This document shows, in pieces, positions 25,150 through 32,628 of a DNA stretch of 64,000 bases. Each line of letters begins with the position of its first letter. Positions within the stretch are counted from its first letter, which is position 1. Below the pieces are notes generated by a model that saw only the letters and a list, made by a program, of their open reading frames with translations, had not been told where the DNA came from and made no database searches. Both the position numbers and the translations under genes were made by a program. The stretch comes from JANLTX01 sp049840835. GTDB lineage: Bacteria; Armatimonadota; Armatimonadia; Armatimonadales; Armatimonadaceae. The stretch lies in assembly GCA_049840835.1 (NCBI GenBank), contig JASGJG010000012.1:248001-312000 (forward strand). The letters are read 5' to 3'.

Positions 25150-26841
25150 TCACTGCGGATTCTGGTAGTGGAGTGACCATAGCTGCTGGTGGTTGCGCAG
25201 AGCGCTTAGTTTCCCATTTAGAGCCTCCATAGTGGTTCGAACATACTCCAGCAGGGGGCGCCAATCTCCATTTTCATTACCAGAGCGCACCGCGGCAAAG
25301 AGTTCGTCAGGTTGAATGATGAGCTTTTTACCCTGAATGCGCCGGTTCGAGCCAACGATTTCGAGAAGGATACGTCTCTCTTGAGGAGTACCATCCTCAA
25401 ATCGCTGTTTCAGGCTCCTGCAAAAGGAAAATGCCCCTGCGACATCCTCCAACCACTGGTTCGAGCGGGAAGTTTGGCGCTCCAGACTCACGGCCAAAAC
25501 CTGGCACTCCTTAACCAACGTGAGCCGTCTCTCCTCGTAGTCTGCTTTGTCGATGAGTCCATCTATCAGTAAGTCTGTCAGGCGTTTCCTGGCAGCCTGA
25601 TTGCGCTCTAATGATGCTCTGAGCTGGCTGAGTATCTGCTCCTGGGCACGCTGCTCATCGGTGTTTTCTTCCCGAAGCTGCTGCAATGCCCACTCCGCAA
25701 TGCTGTCCGGGAGCGTCAGTGTTTCCAGGAAAGCATATGCCTGCCGCTCGAACTCGGCTAAAGAAAGATACCGTTCAGGACAAGTGCCCCGCTTCTTGGA
25801 ACAGCGCAGGTAGACGAAGTGATGCACCCCGCCGGATTTGTTCGTCTTTGTATGCGTTTCCGCCGTGATGGCGCTCCCACAGGTGCCGCAGACCACCAGG
25901 CCGCCCATGTAGGGAACGATCTCTGCTGCCCGTTTTCGTGCGTGCGGTCTTGGCTGGAACGCCCGTCGAATAAGTCCTTGAACCTGCTCAAACTCGGCGA
26001 CGGAGATCATCGGGACATGACTCCCCTGATGGACCTCCTCTGCCCATTGATAGAGACCGCAGTAGAAGGGGTTGCAAAACATGGCATGCATCGAATTGTA
26101 GGTGAGCGCTCCTCCTCCCGTCTTTCCGTAACGCCGCGTCGTCAGGCCCTGTGCCCGAGATTCCCAGTGGAGCTGTTTCACGGTGTAAGCACCAGTAAGC
26201 ATCTTCCTCCAAAGCGCCTGCACCATTTCGAAGCGTTCCGGGTCGGGCAGGATTTGTCTGTCGCCCTTAATGCCGAACAGATCGTTCATGTAGCCTATGG
26301 GAGCCTTACCAGGGTACTGTCCCTTGGCGTGCTTGTTGGTGAGGCTGCTCTCCACCCGTCGTTTCAGGGTACGAATCTCCTCGGTGGAAACGCAGGCCTC
26401 GATAGCGATGATGATAGTATTGTCGCCTGGCAGGTAAGTTCGATACTCCGTGACAATCCGACGAATGATGCCTTGCTGGAGCGCATGGATGATGCGCCCG
26501 CCGTCGATCATGTTGCGGCAGAGGCGACTGATCTCGTGGGCATAGAGGACGTTGAGTTCGCCCGCCTCGATGCGGGCCATCATCTCGTTAAAGAGCGGGC
26601 GGCCAGGGTCTTTGGCACTCTTGTTTTCCTCGTAGAGGGCCATGGCATCCAGGTCAAAGCCGTCACGCTCAACGACATCTCTCAAATCGCGTAGCTGGCG
26701 CTCATGGCTTGCCGCCTGCTCATCGTCCGCTTCGCTGCTTTTTCGTGCATAGACCACGGGGCTATCTGGCGCTTGCTCAAGATTCCGGAAAGCTTTGCTT
26801 CGGGTTGCTAATCGGGTTCGGGTGGGGCGGATAGAAAGCAT
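25150..26841 (-). CDS. Large serine recombinase (second copy, unrelated subfamily)
   Basis: A 563-residue large serine recombinase. The resolvase domain has VVYARKSSEADDEQ with catalytic Ser at 35 or 36, YAHEISRLCRN, and EYRTYLPGDNT. The recombinase domain shows KHAKGQYPGKAPIGYMND. A zinc ribbon (VCGTCGSAI ... CSKKRGTC) and a Glu/Arg-rich coiled coil complete it. It is only distantly like the recombinase at 4294. A small companion gene ends 9 bases upstream on the same strand. It is the likely integrase of the plasmid-like element that extends to the right. Confidence 0.93.
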   Translation of the reverse strand: MLSIRPTRTRLATRSKAFRNLEQAPDSPVVYARKSSEADDEQAASHERQLRDLRDVVERDGFDLDAMALYEENKSAKDPGRPLFNEMMARIEAGELNVLYAHEISRLCRNMIDGGRIIHALQQGIIRRIVTEYRTYLPGDNTIIIAIEACVSTEEIRTLKRRVESSLTNKHAKGQYPGKAPIGYMNDLFGIKGDRQILPDPERFEMVQALWRKMLTGAYTVKQLHWESRAQGLTTRRYGKTGGGALTYNSMHAMFCNPFYCGLYQWAEEVHQGSHVPMISVAEFEQVQGLIRRAFQPRPHARKRAAEIVPYMGGLVVCGTCGSAITAETHTKTNKSGGVHHFVYLRCSKKRGTCPERYLSLAEFERQAYAFLETLTLPDSIAEWALQQLREENTDEQRAQEQILSQLRASLERNQAARKRLTDLLIDGLIDKADYEERRLTLVKECQVLAVSLERQTSRSNQWLEDVAGAFSFCRSLKQRFEDGTPQERRILLEIVGSNRRIQGKKLIIQPDELFAAVRSGNENGDWRPLLEYVRTTMEALNGKLSALRNHQQLWSLHYQNPQ

Positions 26842-26850
26842 ACAAGGCTG

Positions 26851-27072
26851 TTAGGAGTAACGTCCCTCATGGGCATTTTGAACGTTCTTTGAGGCGTTGG
26901 GAAGGTATGTACCCTGAACGCCTGATGGTTGCAGGAGTAGTTTGAATAATTCCACAAGCTGTCTCGCCGTGACATGGGCCTCATCCGTACTTAAGGCGAC
27001 CCCGTACTCCTTAAAGTAGAGGCTCTGAAATTCGGCAATAGCTTTTGACGAGATAACCATCCTTGGCAGCAT
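26851..27072 (-). CDS. Small recombinase-companion protein
   Basis: A 73-residue protein with the pattern I..FQ.LY...G..LS..EA...A.QLVELFKLL. Short proteins of this pattern are often found just upstream of serine recombinases in integrative elements. Function is unknown; a directionality factor or regulator is possible. The stop is 9 bases from the recombinase ATG, so they are co-transcribed. Confidence 0.65.
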   Translation of the reverse strand: MLPRMVISSKAIAEFQSLYFKEYGVALSTDEAHVTARQLVELFKLLLQPSGVQGTYLPNASKNVQNAHEGRYS

Positions 27073-27116
27073 TACCTATCCCTGCCTAAGCTCCAACGAG
27101 AGTTGCGGCAGAGAAA

Positions 27117-27146
27117 GAAAAACCCGCTAGCAAACAGCTAGCGGGT
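27117..27146 (-). terminator. Rho-independent terminator for the leftward 27.2-30.1 kb transcript
   Basis: A 10-bp perfect stem (ACCCGCTAGC, loop AAACA on the plus strand, 27122-27146) is followed on the minus strand by a run of five T (27121-27117). It lies 30 bases past the stop at 27176 and separates that transcript from the recombinase unit. Confidence 0.88.
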
Positions 27147-27175
27147 GGAGGTGGTCCCGAGATAACCTGACATCC

Positions 27176-27577
27176 TTAGCGGGGTGCAGATTCACTGAAC
27201 GCTTCTAAGCTTTCACCTATAAGACTCTCAAAGCCGCACGGGTCCAACGGTTGCCAGAAGTCGGGCGAATCGGGCATCTCTCCGAAAACGATCAGTCCAA
27301 GGCGGTCTTCTTCGGGCAATAGGTGATGTTCTACCAGCGAGAAGCTTTGGAGTCTCCGGCTGGTAGCCAGGTGCGATACACCTTCCCGAAGACCGGCTAT
27401 CGTACTGGAGAAGCAAGGCTCCAGCATTTCGTTTGGTGGTCTTGGAACCCAGGTGATGAGTACGATGGCCGTCTCTTCGGGATTCGCAGGAGTGAACATA
27501 CGCATCCGGCAGTCCAGCCCTTCGGCGACTTCCTCGAAGTAACGGTCTTCGGTCTTAACCAGAGCAGCGCCTATCAT
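27176..27577 (-). CDS. Hypothetical protein, last gene of plasmid-type operon
   Basis: A 133-residue, acidic soluble protein (MIGAALVKTEDRYFEEVAEGL ... FGEMPDSPDFWQPLDPCGFE). I do not recognise it. It lies 61 bases downstream of the ParB-like gene and just before a strong terminator, so it is probably the last cistron of the operon starting at 30108. Confidence 0.6.
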   Translation of the reverse strand: MIGAALVKTEDRYFEEVAEGLDCRMRMFTPANPEETAIVLITWVPRPPNEMLEPCFSSTIAGLREGVSHLATSRRLQSFSLVEHHLLPEEDRLGLIVFGEMPDSPDFWQPLDPCGFESLIGESLEAFSESAPR

Positions 27578-27638
27578 AGCTTACCCTTTCCCTTCCTCGG
27601 TGGCATTGGTTGCAGCCTTGGCTTGCGGGGAATCTTCA

Positions 27639-28037
27639 TCACCAGTTGGAGTCCCTTTCCTCAGGCGTCAGCTCGTAGCTGAGCAAGTAAGGCACGCCCC
27701 GGCGGATAGCGTTGAACAGTCGGTGCCAGCCGTCGATGAGGATGCTCGTACCGTTCGTAAAGGGAACGAACAGGACCGGCTTGCTCAGGTCAGTCGTGAG
27801 GGCGTAGGTTTCGTCCAGTTCTGGGTATTGCGACCTTACCTGCGCCTCGTCCAACCCACAGTCGCTCGGGTAGAAAGCCATCGGCCCTTTTCCCGAAGCC
27901 AGCGCGATGCGCATTCCCTGGCTCGCGTTCCAGTGCCATTCGGTGCCTTCCTCGTCCGTAAATTGGAAAACCTGGTCGCTCATCGAAAGGATGATGATCG
28001 CAGGCGTCTCCAGCCTTTCCAGGTCCGTAGCGCTCAT
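27639..28037 (-). CDS. ParB/sulfiredoxin-like domain protein
   Basis: A 132-residue protein starting at ATG 28037, which overlaps the previous stop by four bases. The upstream in-frame extension to 28163 is a basic shadow of the previous gene. The C-terminus has PVLFVPFTNGTSILIDGWHRLFNAIRRGV, the 'G...liDGhHRl.Aa...G' motif of ParB-like nuclease/sulfiredoxin domains. It may bind DNA or nucleotide in plasmid maintenance. The N-terminal half (FQFTDEEGTEWHWNAS) is unassigned. Confidence 0.6.
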   Translation of the reverse strand: MSATDLERLETPAIIILSMSDQVFQFTDEEGTEWHWNASQGMRIALASGKGPMAFYPSDCGLDEAQVRSQYPELDETYALTTDLSKPVLFVPFTNGTSILIDGWHRLFNAIRRGVPYLLSYELTPEERDSNW

Positions 28038-28249
28038 GGCCTGCCTCCGCTTCGCGCCTGTAAGACGTATTCGGCCTTTGCGCTCCGTTGCCGTTTCAAC
28101 GGCTTGGGAGTTTGACCCGTAATCCTTCTCACGACTTCGGCAGCGCCTTTGCGGTAGACGCACAGGCAGACAAGGGAGCCGGAACCCGCTTCTCGTACAG
28201 CCCAGTGCCTGGATTTCTTGTACTTGGAGATAGAGAGTTGCTCGCTCAT
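28034..28249 (-). CDS. Small hypothetical protein in overlapped plasmid-type operon
   Basis: A 71-residue protein from ATG 28249 (four-base overlap with the SWIM gene stop) to 28034 (four-base overlap with the ParB-like gene). The centre SRHWAVREAGSGSLVCLCVYRKGAAEVVRRI resembles the short cassette proteins with a conserved 'W.Vr...g.Lv.v..Yk.GA..V..rl' core seen in mobile elements. The tail is basic. Function unknown. Confidence 0.6.
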   Translation of the reverse strand: MSEQLSISKYKKSRHWAVREAGSGSLVCLCVYRKGAAEVVRRITGQTPKPLKRQRSAKAEYVLQARSGGRP

Positions 28250-28587
28250 ACCAACGCCTCCCACTGGATCAGGTTGTGGCGCTGGATCTGAAGCTGCTGG
28301 GCTTGCCGCTTCTGCGCAGAGAATAGCTTAGCCAGCCCTAGCAGATGCTTGCAGGTACAATCCGGGTCGCCTACCGGCTTGACCTGGCTAATCCTTACGA
28401 AGAAGGGGCAGCTACAGGTCTTCCTCTTTCGGTCGATGTCGTAATCCGCCCCACCGGGCGAATAGATCTCGACCAGGCCCGAATCCAGGGTATTAGCCCT
28501 GTAGCCGTCTTCAAAGAGCCTTTGGGCTCGCTCACGAACGTTGGCAAGCATCCTTGCCTCGTCCAGATTCGCTCTGCGTTCCTTCAC
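28246..28587 (-). CDS. SWIM zinc-finger protein
   Basis: A 113-residue protein with a SWIM-type zinc site: CSCPFF, then DCTCKHLLG, giving CxC...CxCKH. An Arg/Lys-rich N-terminal helix precedes it. SWIM fingers bind DNA or protein; in plasmids and integrative elements such small proteins occur in the DUF932 neighbourhood, as here. It overlaps the next gene by four bases. Confidence 0.75.
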   Translation of the reverse strand: MKERRANLDEARMLANVRERAQRLFEDGYRANTLDSGLVEIYSPGGADYDIDRKRKTCSCPFFVRISQVKPVGDPDCTCKHLLGLAKLFSAQKRQAQQLQIQRHNLIQWEALV

Positions 28588-28678
28588 GGAATCGGTTTCC
28601 TTTCTGTGGAAAAGGGAGATGTGCCGATTCCGCCCTGCCGGACAAAACCGGCAAAAGGCGACAAAAAAACAGTATTAG

Positions 28679-29053
28679 CTAACCAGGCGGCGCTCTTCGA
28701 AGCAGGTCTACTACTTCGTGAAGAAGCTCGGAACTTGGCGCGCAGGGAGACTCGATGCCCCGAACTCCCTTGCATCCTGCTATGACCTTTCGGAGCATGG
28801 CACATAGCTCGGGGACGCTGGGCGGCAGGGGGACTTCTTCGTACCCTTCCGGGGCATAGGTGTAATCCTCCAACTCAGGCACCGGAACTTCGAGCTTCCA
28901 ATGGCGGTGCGACTGAATGACGTGCTCCTCTACGAAGAGATGGACTACGCCGTAGCGCCACCGCTCTTCGATCTGGTCAGCCAGCCCGCGAAGGCGCTGG
29001 CAGACAGCGGCAAGCCGCTTGTCGATGGTAGGGATTCGCCTGGCTTTGCTCAT
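28679..29053 (-). CDS. Hypothetical protein downstream of DUF932 gene
   Basis: A 124-residue soluble protein, unrecognised. The N-terminal helix (RRIPTIDKRLAAVCQRLRGLADQIEERW) is followed by a Pro/Glu-rich middle and a C-terminal helical part. It overlaps the stop of the DUF932 gene by four bases, so it is coupled to it. A 91-base gap separates it from the SWIM gene. Confidence 0.6.
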   Translation of the reverse strand: MSKARRIPTIDKRLAAVCQRLRGLADQIEERWRYGVVHLFVEEHVIQSHRHWKLEVPVPELEDYTYAPEGYEEVPLPPSVPELCAMLRKVIAGCKGVRGIESPCAPSSELLHEVVDLLRRAPPG

Positions 29054-30108
29054 GACAGCGCCAATTCCAGCGAAGCCTCGCGCTTCGGGGCGGTGATGAG
29101 CCGCCTGAGCGCAGTCCCTCCTGGACTGGAATCGTTTGTGTCAATGAGCACGCTCGCCAGCGTTTCCAGCTCGAAGCGGTTGTCCGGAGAGAGCCGCTGC
29201 GCCGCGTTGGTCACGGCATTGAGAAGTCCGTAGACCGTATCAGGGCGAGATTCCCCATGCAGACCGAAGCGGATGAACTCCACGGTCTGGCGGGTCAGCT
29301 TCCAGCTCTGGGCAAGGATCTGTATGGCCCGCTCGGGGTCAGGCACAAGGGTCTTTGCGGAGAGAATCATCTGCTCCAGGAAGGCAGCCGCGACAAGCTT
29401 GGCTTGCTGCACCGCTTCCTGAAGCGAGGGGATGAGATTCTCCGTAGCGACGTGGATATGGCGCTGCTTGAGAATGCTCCTGCCTGCCACTTTCCGAACC
29501 AGTCCGTTGGAACAGACCTGCCGGAAGACGCAGGCGTCTATCGTGACCGCCCGAAGCCCTATCTCGCTGTTTGCTACGTGGATGGCAACGAGGATGGGAT
29601 CTCCGGGCAAGACAAGCCTGCTCATACGTGGGTCGATCAGGCGCAGATGGAAGCTTTCGTCCGTAAGGTCGAAGAGCTTCACCGCGTAGTCCGAGCCGGA
29701 GAGCGCGGGTACCAGGGCTTCTAGAAGTTGATGGTTATCCAGCTTCTCATACCTTGCCGAAAGCACCCCGCGGATGTTGGAGTTCTTGGCCCGAAGCGTC
29801 CAGCGCTCTTCGCCGTCGCCACCTGCTTTCTGGCGCTCCTTCCTCTCCACCGAGCGCCAGTGGTTGAACTGATCATCCTGCAGGGATTTGGGGCATCGAG
29901 CGAAGTAGGCGGCAGGCATGCCGAGTTTCTGGCATGCCTGTCCCATGGCGTAGGGCGTCAGGGCGAATCCGAACCCGTCGTCGTCGGCGCCCGGCCAGTA
30001 AAGCCTGCCCTCGTGGAGGGAGAGCTCCTGAACGGGAACCAGATGGTCGTGCTTGCCCTGGTCATCCCAGGAAATACGGTGAGAAACCTCATCTAAAGTG
30101 AGGGACAT
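29050..30108 (-). CDS. DUF932-like (phage/plasmid) protein
   Basis: A 352-residue protein of DUF932 type. It has an N-terminal VPVQELSLHEG ... LTPYAMGQACQKLGMPAAYFARCP, then RGVLSARYEKLDNHQLLEAL, a middle strand region (VKLFDLTDESFHLRLIDP, VAIHVANSEIGLRAVTIDACVFRQVCSNGLV), and a C-terminal helical part. Proteins of this type are typical of plasmids and integrative elements; their function is unproven. It is the first gene of a leftward operon with several four-base overlaps (ParB-like, SWIM). Confidence 0.78.
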   Translation of the reverse strand: MSLTLDEVSHRISWDDQGKHDHLVPVQELSLHEGRLYWPGADDDGFGFALTPYAMGQACQKLGMPAAYFARCPKSLQDDQFNHWRSVERKERQKAGGDGEERWTLRAKNSNIRGVLSARYEKLDNHQLLEALVPALSGSDYAVKLFDLTDESFHLRLIDPRMSRLVLPGDPILVAIHVANSEIGLRAVTIDACVFRQVCSNGLVRKVAGRSILKQRHIHVATENLIPSLQEAVQQAKLVAAAFLEQMILSAKTLVPDPERAIQILAQSWKLTRQTVEFIRFGLHGESRPDTVYGLLNAVTNAAQRLSPDNRFELETLASVLIDTNDSSPGGTALRRLITAPKREASLELALS

Positions 30109-30398
30109 ACTTGTTGGTTCCTTTCAAGGAAATGGAGTTGTGAAGGTTCAAACCAGCCGTCACATGGCATGTGGAGGCTGCGCGCGGGCAGTGGAGTCTC
30201 TTGCGGATTCGTGGGGAGGCATTGCCCTTTGCCGCGCTGATTCAGGATGTAGGAGCCAGCTTAGCCTGTCTACGAGTGTTGCACACAGGGTAAGGGAGGA
30301 ACACAGGAAGGGACTGCAGGTATAAAGAGCCTTGGCAGCGTCGCTATGCTTCTACAGCGATAGAAGAGCCGACGGTATGTGAATAAGAAAGAGAAAAA
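30109..30398. other. Divergent intergenic region between DUF932 operon and 30399 gene
   Basis: 290 bases that should carry the leftward promoter of the plasmid-type operon and the rightward promoter of the gene at 30399. AAAGGA precedes the DUF932 start by 11 bases and a GAAAGAGAAAA run precedes the ATG at 30399. No coding sequence is convincing. Confidence 0.4.
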
Positions 30399-30803
30399 AT
30401 GGCAAGACGAACAAAGGCAATAACAGAAGCGGCGGTAGAGACCGCTGAAGCAGCACCCCTAGCAGAGAAAACGGCGGTGCGTCGCCGGAGACGACGTACA
30501 GTCGTAGACCATGCAGCCCAGACCCAGATTCTGGTGAAGGCGCTTCTTAAGGCACGAGGAGAGACGGGAGCAACCCTGGATGATGCCCTCAAGGTGATCT
30601 CCTGGGCACGTGGTGTACATGACGAAGGGGCCGAACTGAAGACTCTGGCAACGCGGGTGAGGAAAGTACGAGCAGAAGGCGTTGCCGAGCGCCAGGTCGC
30701 CTATGAGGTGAACAAAGCACTTCTGGACGGCGTTCTGGCCGGAGTACTGACGGTCAACGTCGATGAATCTGGAAGCATCGTCTTTGGTAGCCTGGAAAGT
30801 TAA
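30399..30803 (+). CDS. Small basic hypothetical protein (possible DNA-binding)
   Basis: A 134-residue protein with a basic N-terminus (VRRRRRRTVVD) after an Ala/Glu/Thr-rich tail, then two helical repeats (LKTLATRVRKVRAEGVAERQVAYEVNKALLDG) and a short beta end (VLTVNVDESGSIVFGS). I do not recognise it. The composition suggests a DNA- or RNA-binding accessory protein. A large inverted repeat follows the stop. Confidence 0.6.
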   Translation: MARRTKAITEAAVETAEAAPLAEKTAVRRRRRRTVVDHAAQTQILVKALLKARGETGATLDDALKVISWARGVHDEGAELKTLATRVRKVRAEGVAERQVAYEVNKALLDGVLAGVLTVNVDESGSIVFGSLES

Positions 30804-30824
30804 ACAGAGTTTTCTTGCTTACTA

Positions 30825-30865
30825 ATATTCTCCTGCCAGAGCTGAGTCAATTGGCAGGAGAATAT
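30825..30865 (+). terminator. 14-bp perfect inverted repeat, probable terminator
   Basis: ATATTCTCCTGCCA (30825-30838) is complementary to 30852-30865, with a 13-base loop. It lies 22 bases after the stop of the 30399 gene and 62 before the glycosyltransferase start. The usual U-run is absent (ATCTCTAATG follows), so a processing or attenuation hairpin is also possible. Confidence 0.55.
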
Positions 30866-30926
30866 ATCTCTAATGATGAATCCTCAAGGCAGGACGCAAT
30901 ATTAGCTCTGAGGGAGATAGTCATTA

Positions 30927-32603
30927 GTGCGGTCACGAAAGTCTACTACGCCATCTACGGCTCTTGATATAGATAAGAGGGATGAAAATTCTAACAATGT
31001 TCAACCGGTAAACAATAACCTTCTTTCAGAATCTCCTAAAATAGCCGCCATGATGGTCGTTCATGACGACCACTGGTTTCTGGATGCCGCTATAGCCTCC
31101 CTGAAAGGGAGAGTTCCTGCTTACGTCTTCATTAACAAAGTCCCCTTTTTTGGAGAGCCAGGTGATTGGGCAAAGGTCAGTGAGGCTGCGAAAAAAGCTG
31201 GGGCCACCGTTGTTTTAGGAGAGTGGCAGGGCGAGGCTGGCCAACGAAATGGAGCAGCGGAGCACCTGCGCGAGCTGGGTTTTACCCATGCCATCATTCT
31301 GGATGGAGATGAACTGCTGGATGAGCCTCTTCTCAATGTCCTTTTAAAGGTGGCAGAGCACGAACTGTCAGAGCGGGTCTATACCTACCTGGATACCTAC
31401 TGGAAGACGCCCGAGTACCTGATTCGTCCCAGGGAGCGCCTTAATCCCTGCATGTTGGTAGATCTCCGTAACACGCATGCCACCCATTTGCGTGAGTTCG
31501 TTGGTGGTCGGACCATGATTCTTGGCCCGGAACATGGAGTCATGCACCATCTTTCCTGGTGTGGACCAGAGGAGCGCATTCGTCGTAAGCTGGCAAGCTG
31601 GGGGCATGCTCAGGAAGTGATACCTGGCTGGTACAACCAAGTATGGCGCGCCTGGGATAAAAACCATCTCATGCGCGAATTCCACCCTACGCATCCACAT
31701 GCCTATGGCTTTGCCGAGAAGATAGTTCCGCCCAGGTTAATTCAAGATCTTCTAGGAGATCATATTTCAGAAGCTCTCCCAGCACTATCCGTCCCAGAAT
31801 CTCTTGCATGGCCAAGTGTCTCTGTTGTCATTCCACTCTGGGGTGGTGAGACAGACATTCGCCTCTGCCTGGAGAGTCTGGAACCACTCCATGCAGGCGG
31901 CTTGCTTCATGAAGTTCTTGTTGTGGATAACGACTCTCCGGATGAAGCAGCCAGTGTCGCAGAGAGCTTTCCCTTTGTCATGCTTCACAGAAACCCGGGA
32001 AATCGTGGGTTTGCGGCAGCATGCAATCAGGGCGCGGCACTGGCAACAGCTGAGCTGCTACTCTTTCTCAACAGCGATACCATAGTCCCCCAGGCAGGCT
32101 GGATTCGGCTCGTAGAGGGGCTTCTTGGGTCCCATGTAATCGGGGCAGCAGGTCCTTATAGTAACTATGTGCGGCCTCCTCAGCAGATAGGTGCCACGTA
32201 CACCCGGTTAGAGAACATCAATCTCTTTGCGGAAGAGTTCGCGAGACGTGAGGCGGCAGATGTGGACGTGGATATGCTGGTGGGGTTCTGCTTCCTGATT
32301 CGAAAAACAGCATGGGAGGAAGTTGGCGGCTTTGACGAAAGATTCGGACTAGGGACCTTCGAGGACAACGACCTCTCCTATAAGCTTCGTCGAAAAGGCT
32401 ATCGCCTAGTGATTCCAGGAAGGTCGTTCGTCCATCATTCTGGCAGCAAGACATTCCAGCGGATGAACATCGATACGGAGCGATTGCTTCAGGAGAACTA
32501 CCGACGCTTCCACGAGAAGTGGAAAGAGGATCTAGCATCCGGTTTCGCCTCCCACCTATCCGGTGATAAAGAAGAGCGCATTGTTTTTCAGGGAAGCGCA
32601 TAG
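30927..32603 (+). CDS. Bifunctional family 2 glycosyltransferase
   Basis: A 558-residue protein, GTG start at 30927 behind GGGAG. The first domain (about 38-275) opens AAMMVVHDDHWFLDAAIASL and contains ILDGDELLDE, a GT-A-like fold with DxD-type acidic motif. The second (about 295-520) is a typical GT2: VSVVIPLWGGETDIRLCLESL, VVDNDSPDEAA, NRGFAAACNQGA, FLNSDTIVPQAGW and later GFDERFGLGTFEDNDLSYKLRRKGYRLV. Such proteins build rhamnose-type polysaccharide or protein-linked glycans at the cell surface. It is followed at 32629 by a second, larger multi-domain enzyme. Confidence 0.85.
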   Translation: MRSRKSTTPSTALDIDKRDENSNNVQPVNNNLLSESPKIAAMMVVHDDHWFLDAAIASLKGRVPAYVFINKVPFFGEPGDWAKVSEAAKKAGATVVLGEWQGEAGQRNGAAEHLRELGFTHAIILDGDELLDEPLLNVLLKVAEHELSERVYTYLDTYWKTPEYLIRPRERLNPCMLVDLRNTHATHLREFVGGRTMILGPEHGVMHHLSWCGPEERIRRKLASWGHAQEVIPGWYNQVWRAWDKNHLMREFHPTHPHAYGFAEKIVPPRLIQDLLGDHISEALPALSVPESLAWPSVSVVIPLWGGETDIRLCLESLEPLHAGGLLHEVLVVDNDSPDEAASVAESFPFVMLHRNPGNRGFAAACNQGAALATAELLLFLNSDTIVPQAGWIRLVEGLLGSHVIGAAGPYSNYVRPPQQIGATYTRLENINLFAEEFARREAADVDVDMLVGFCFLIRKTAWEEVGGFDERFGLGTFEDNDLSYKLRRKGYRLVIPGRSFVHHSGSKTFQRMNIDTERLLQENYRRFHEKWKEDLASGFASHLSGDKEERIVFQGSA

Positions 32604-32628
32604 AGCGACCAGAGGAGATACCACTGAC

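Noticed and set aside
25819..26694. Open frame of 291 codons on the plus strand
   Set aside because: It is antisense to the second serine recombinase, whose catalytic and zinc motifs are intact; no ribosome site or family pattern.
28628..28660. Small GCCGG/CCGGC hairpin as terminator in the DUF932 operon
   Set aside because: Stem of five pairs without a U-run on the transcribed strand; too weak to claim.
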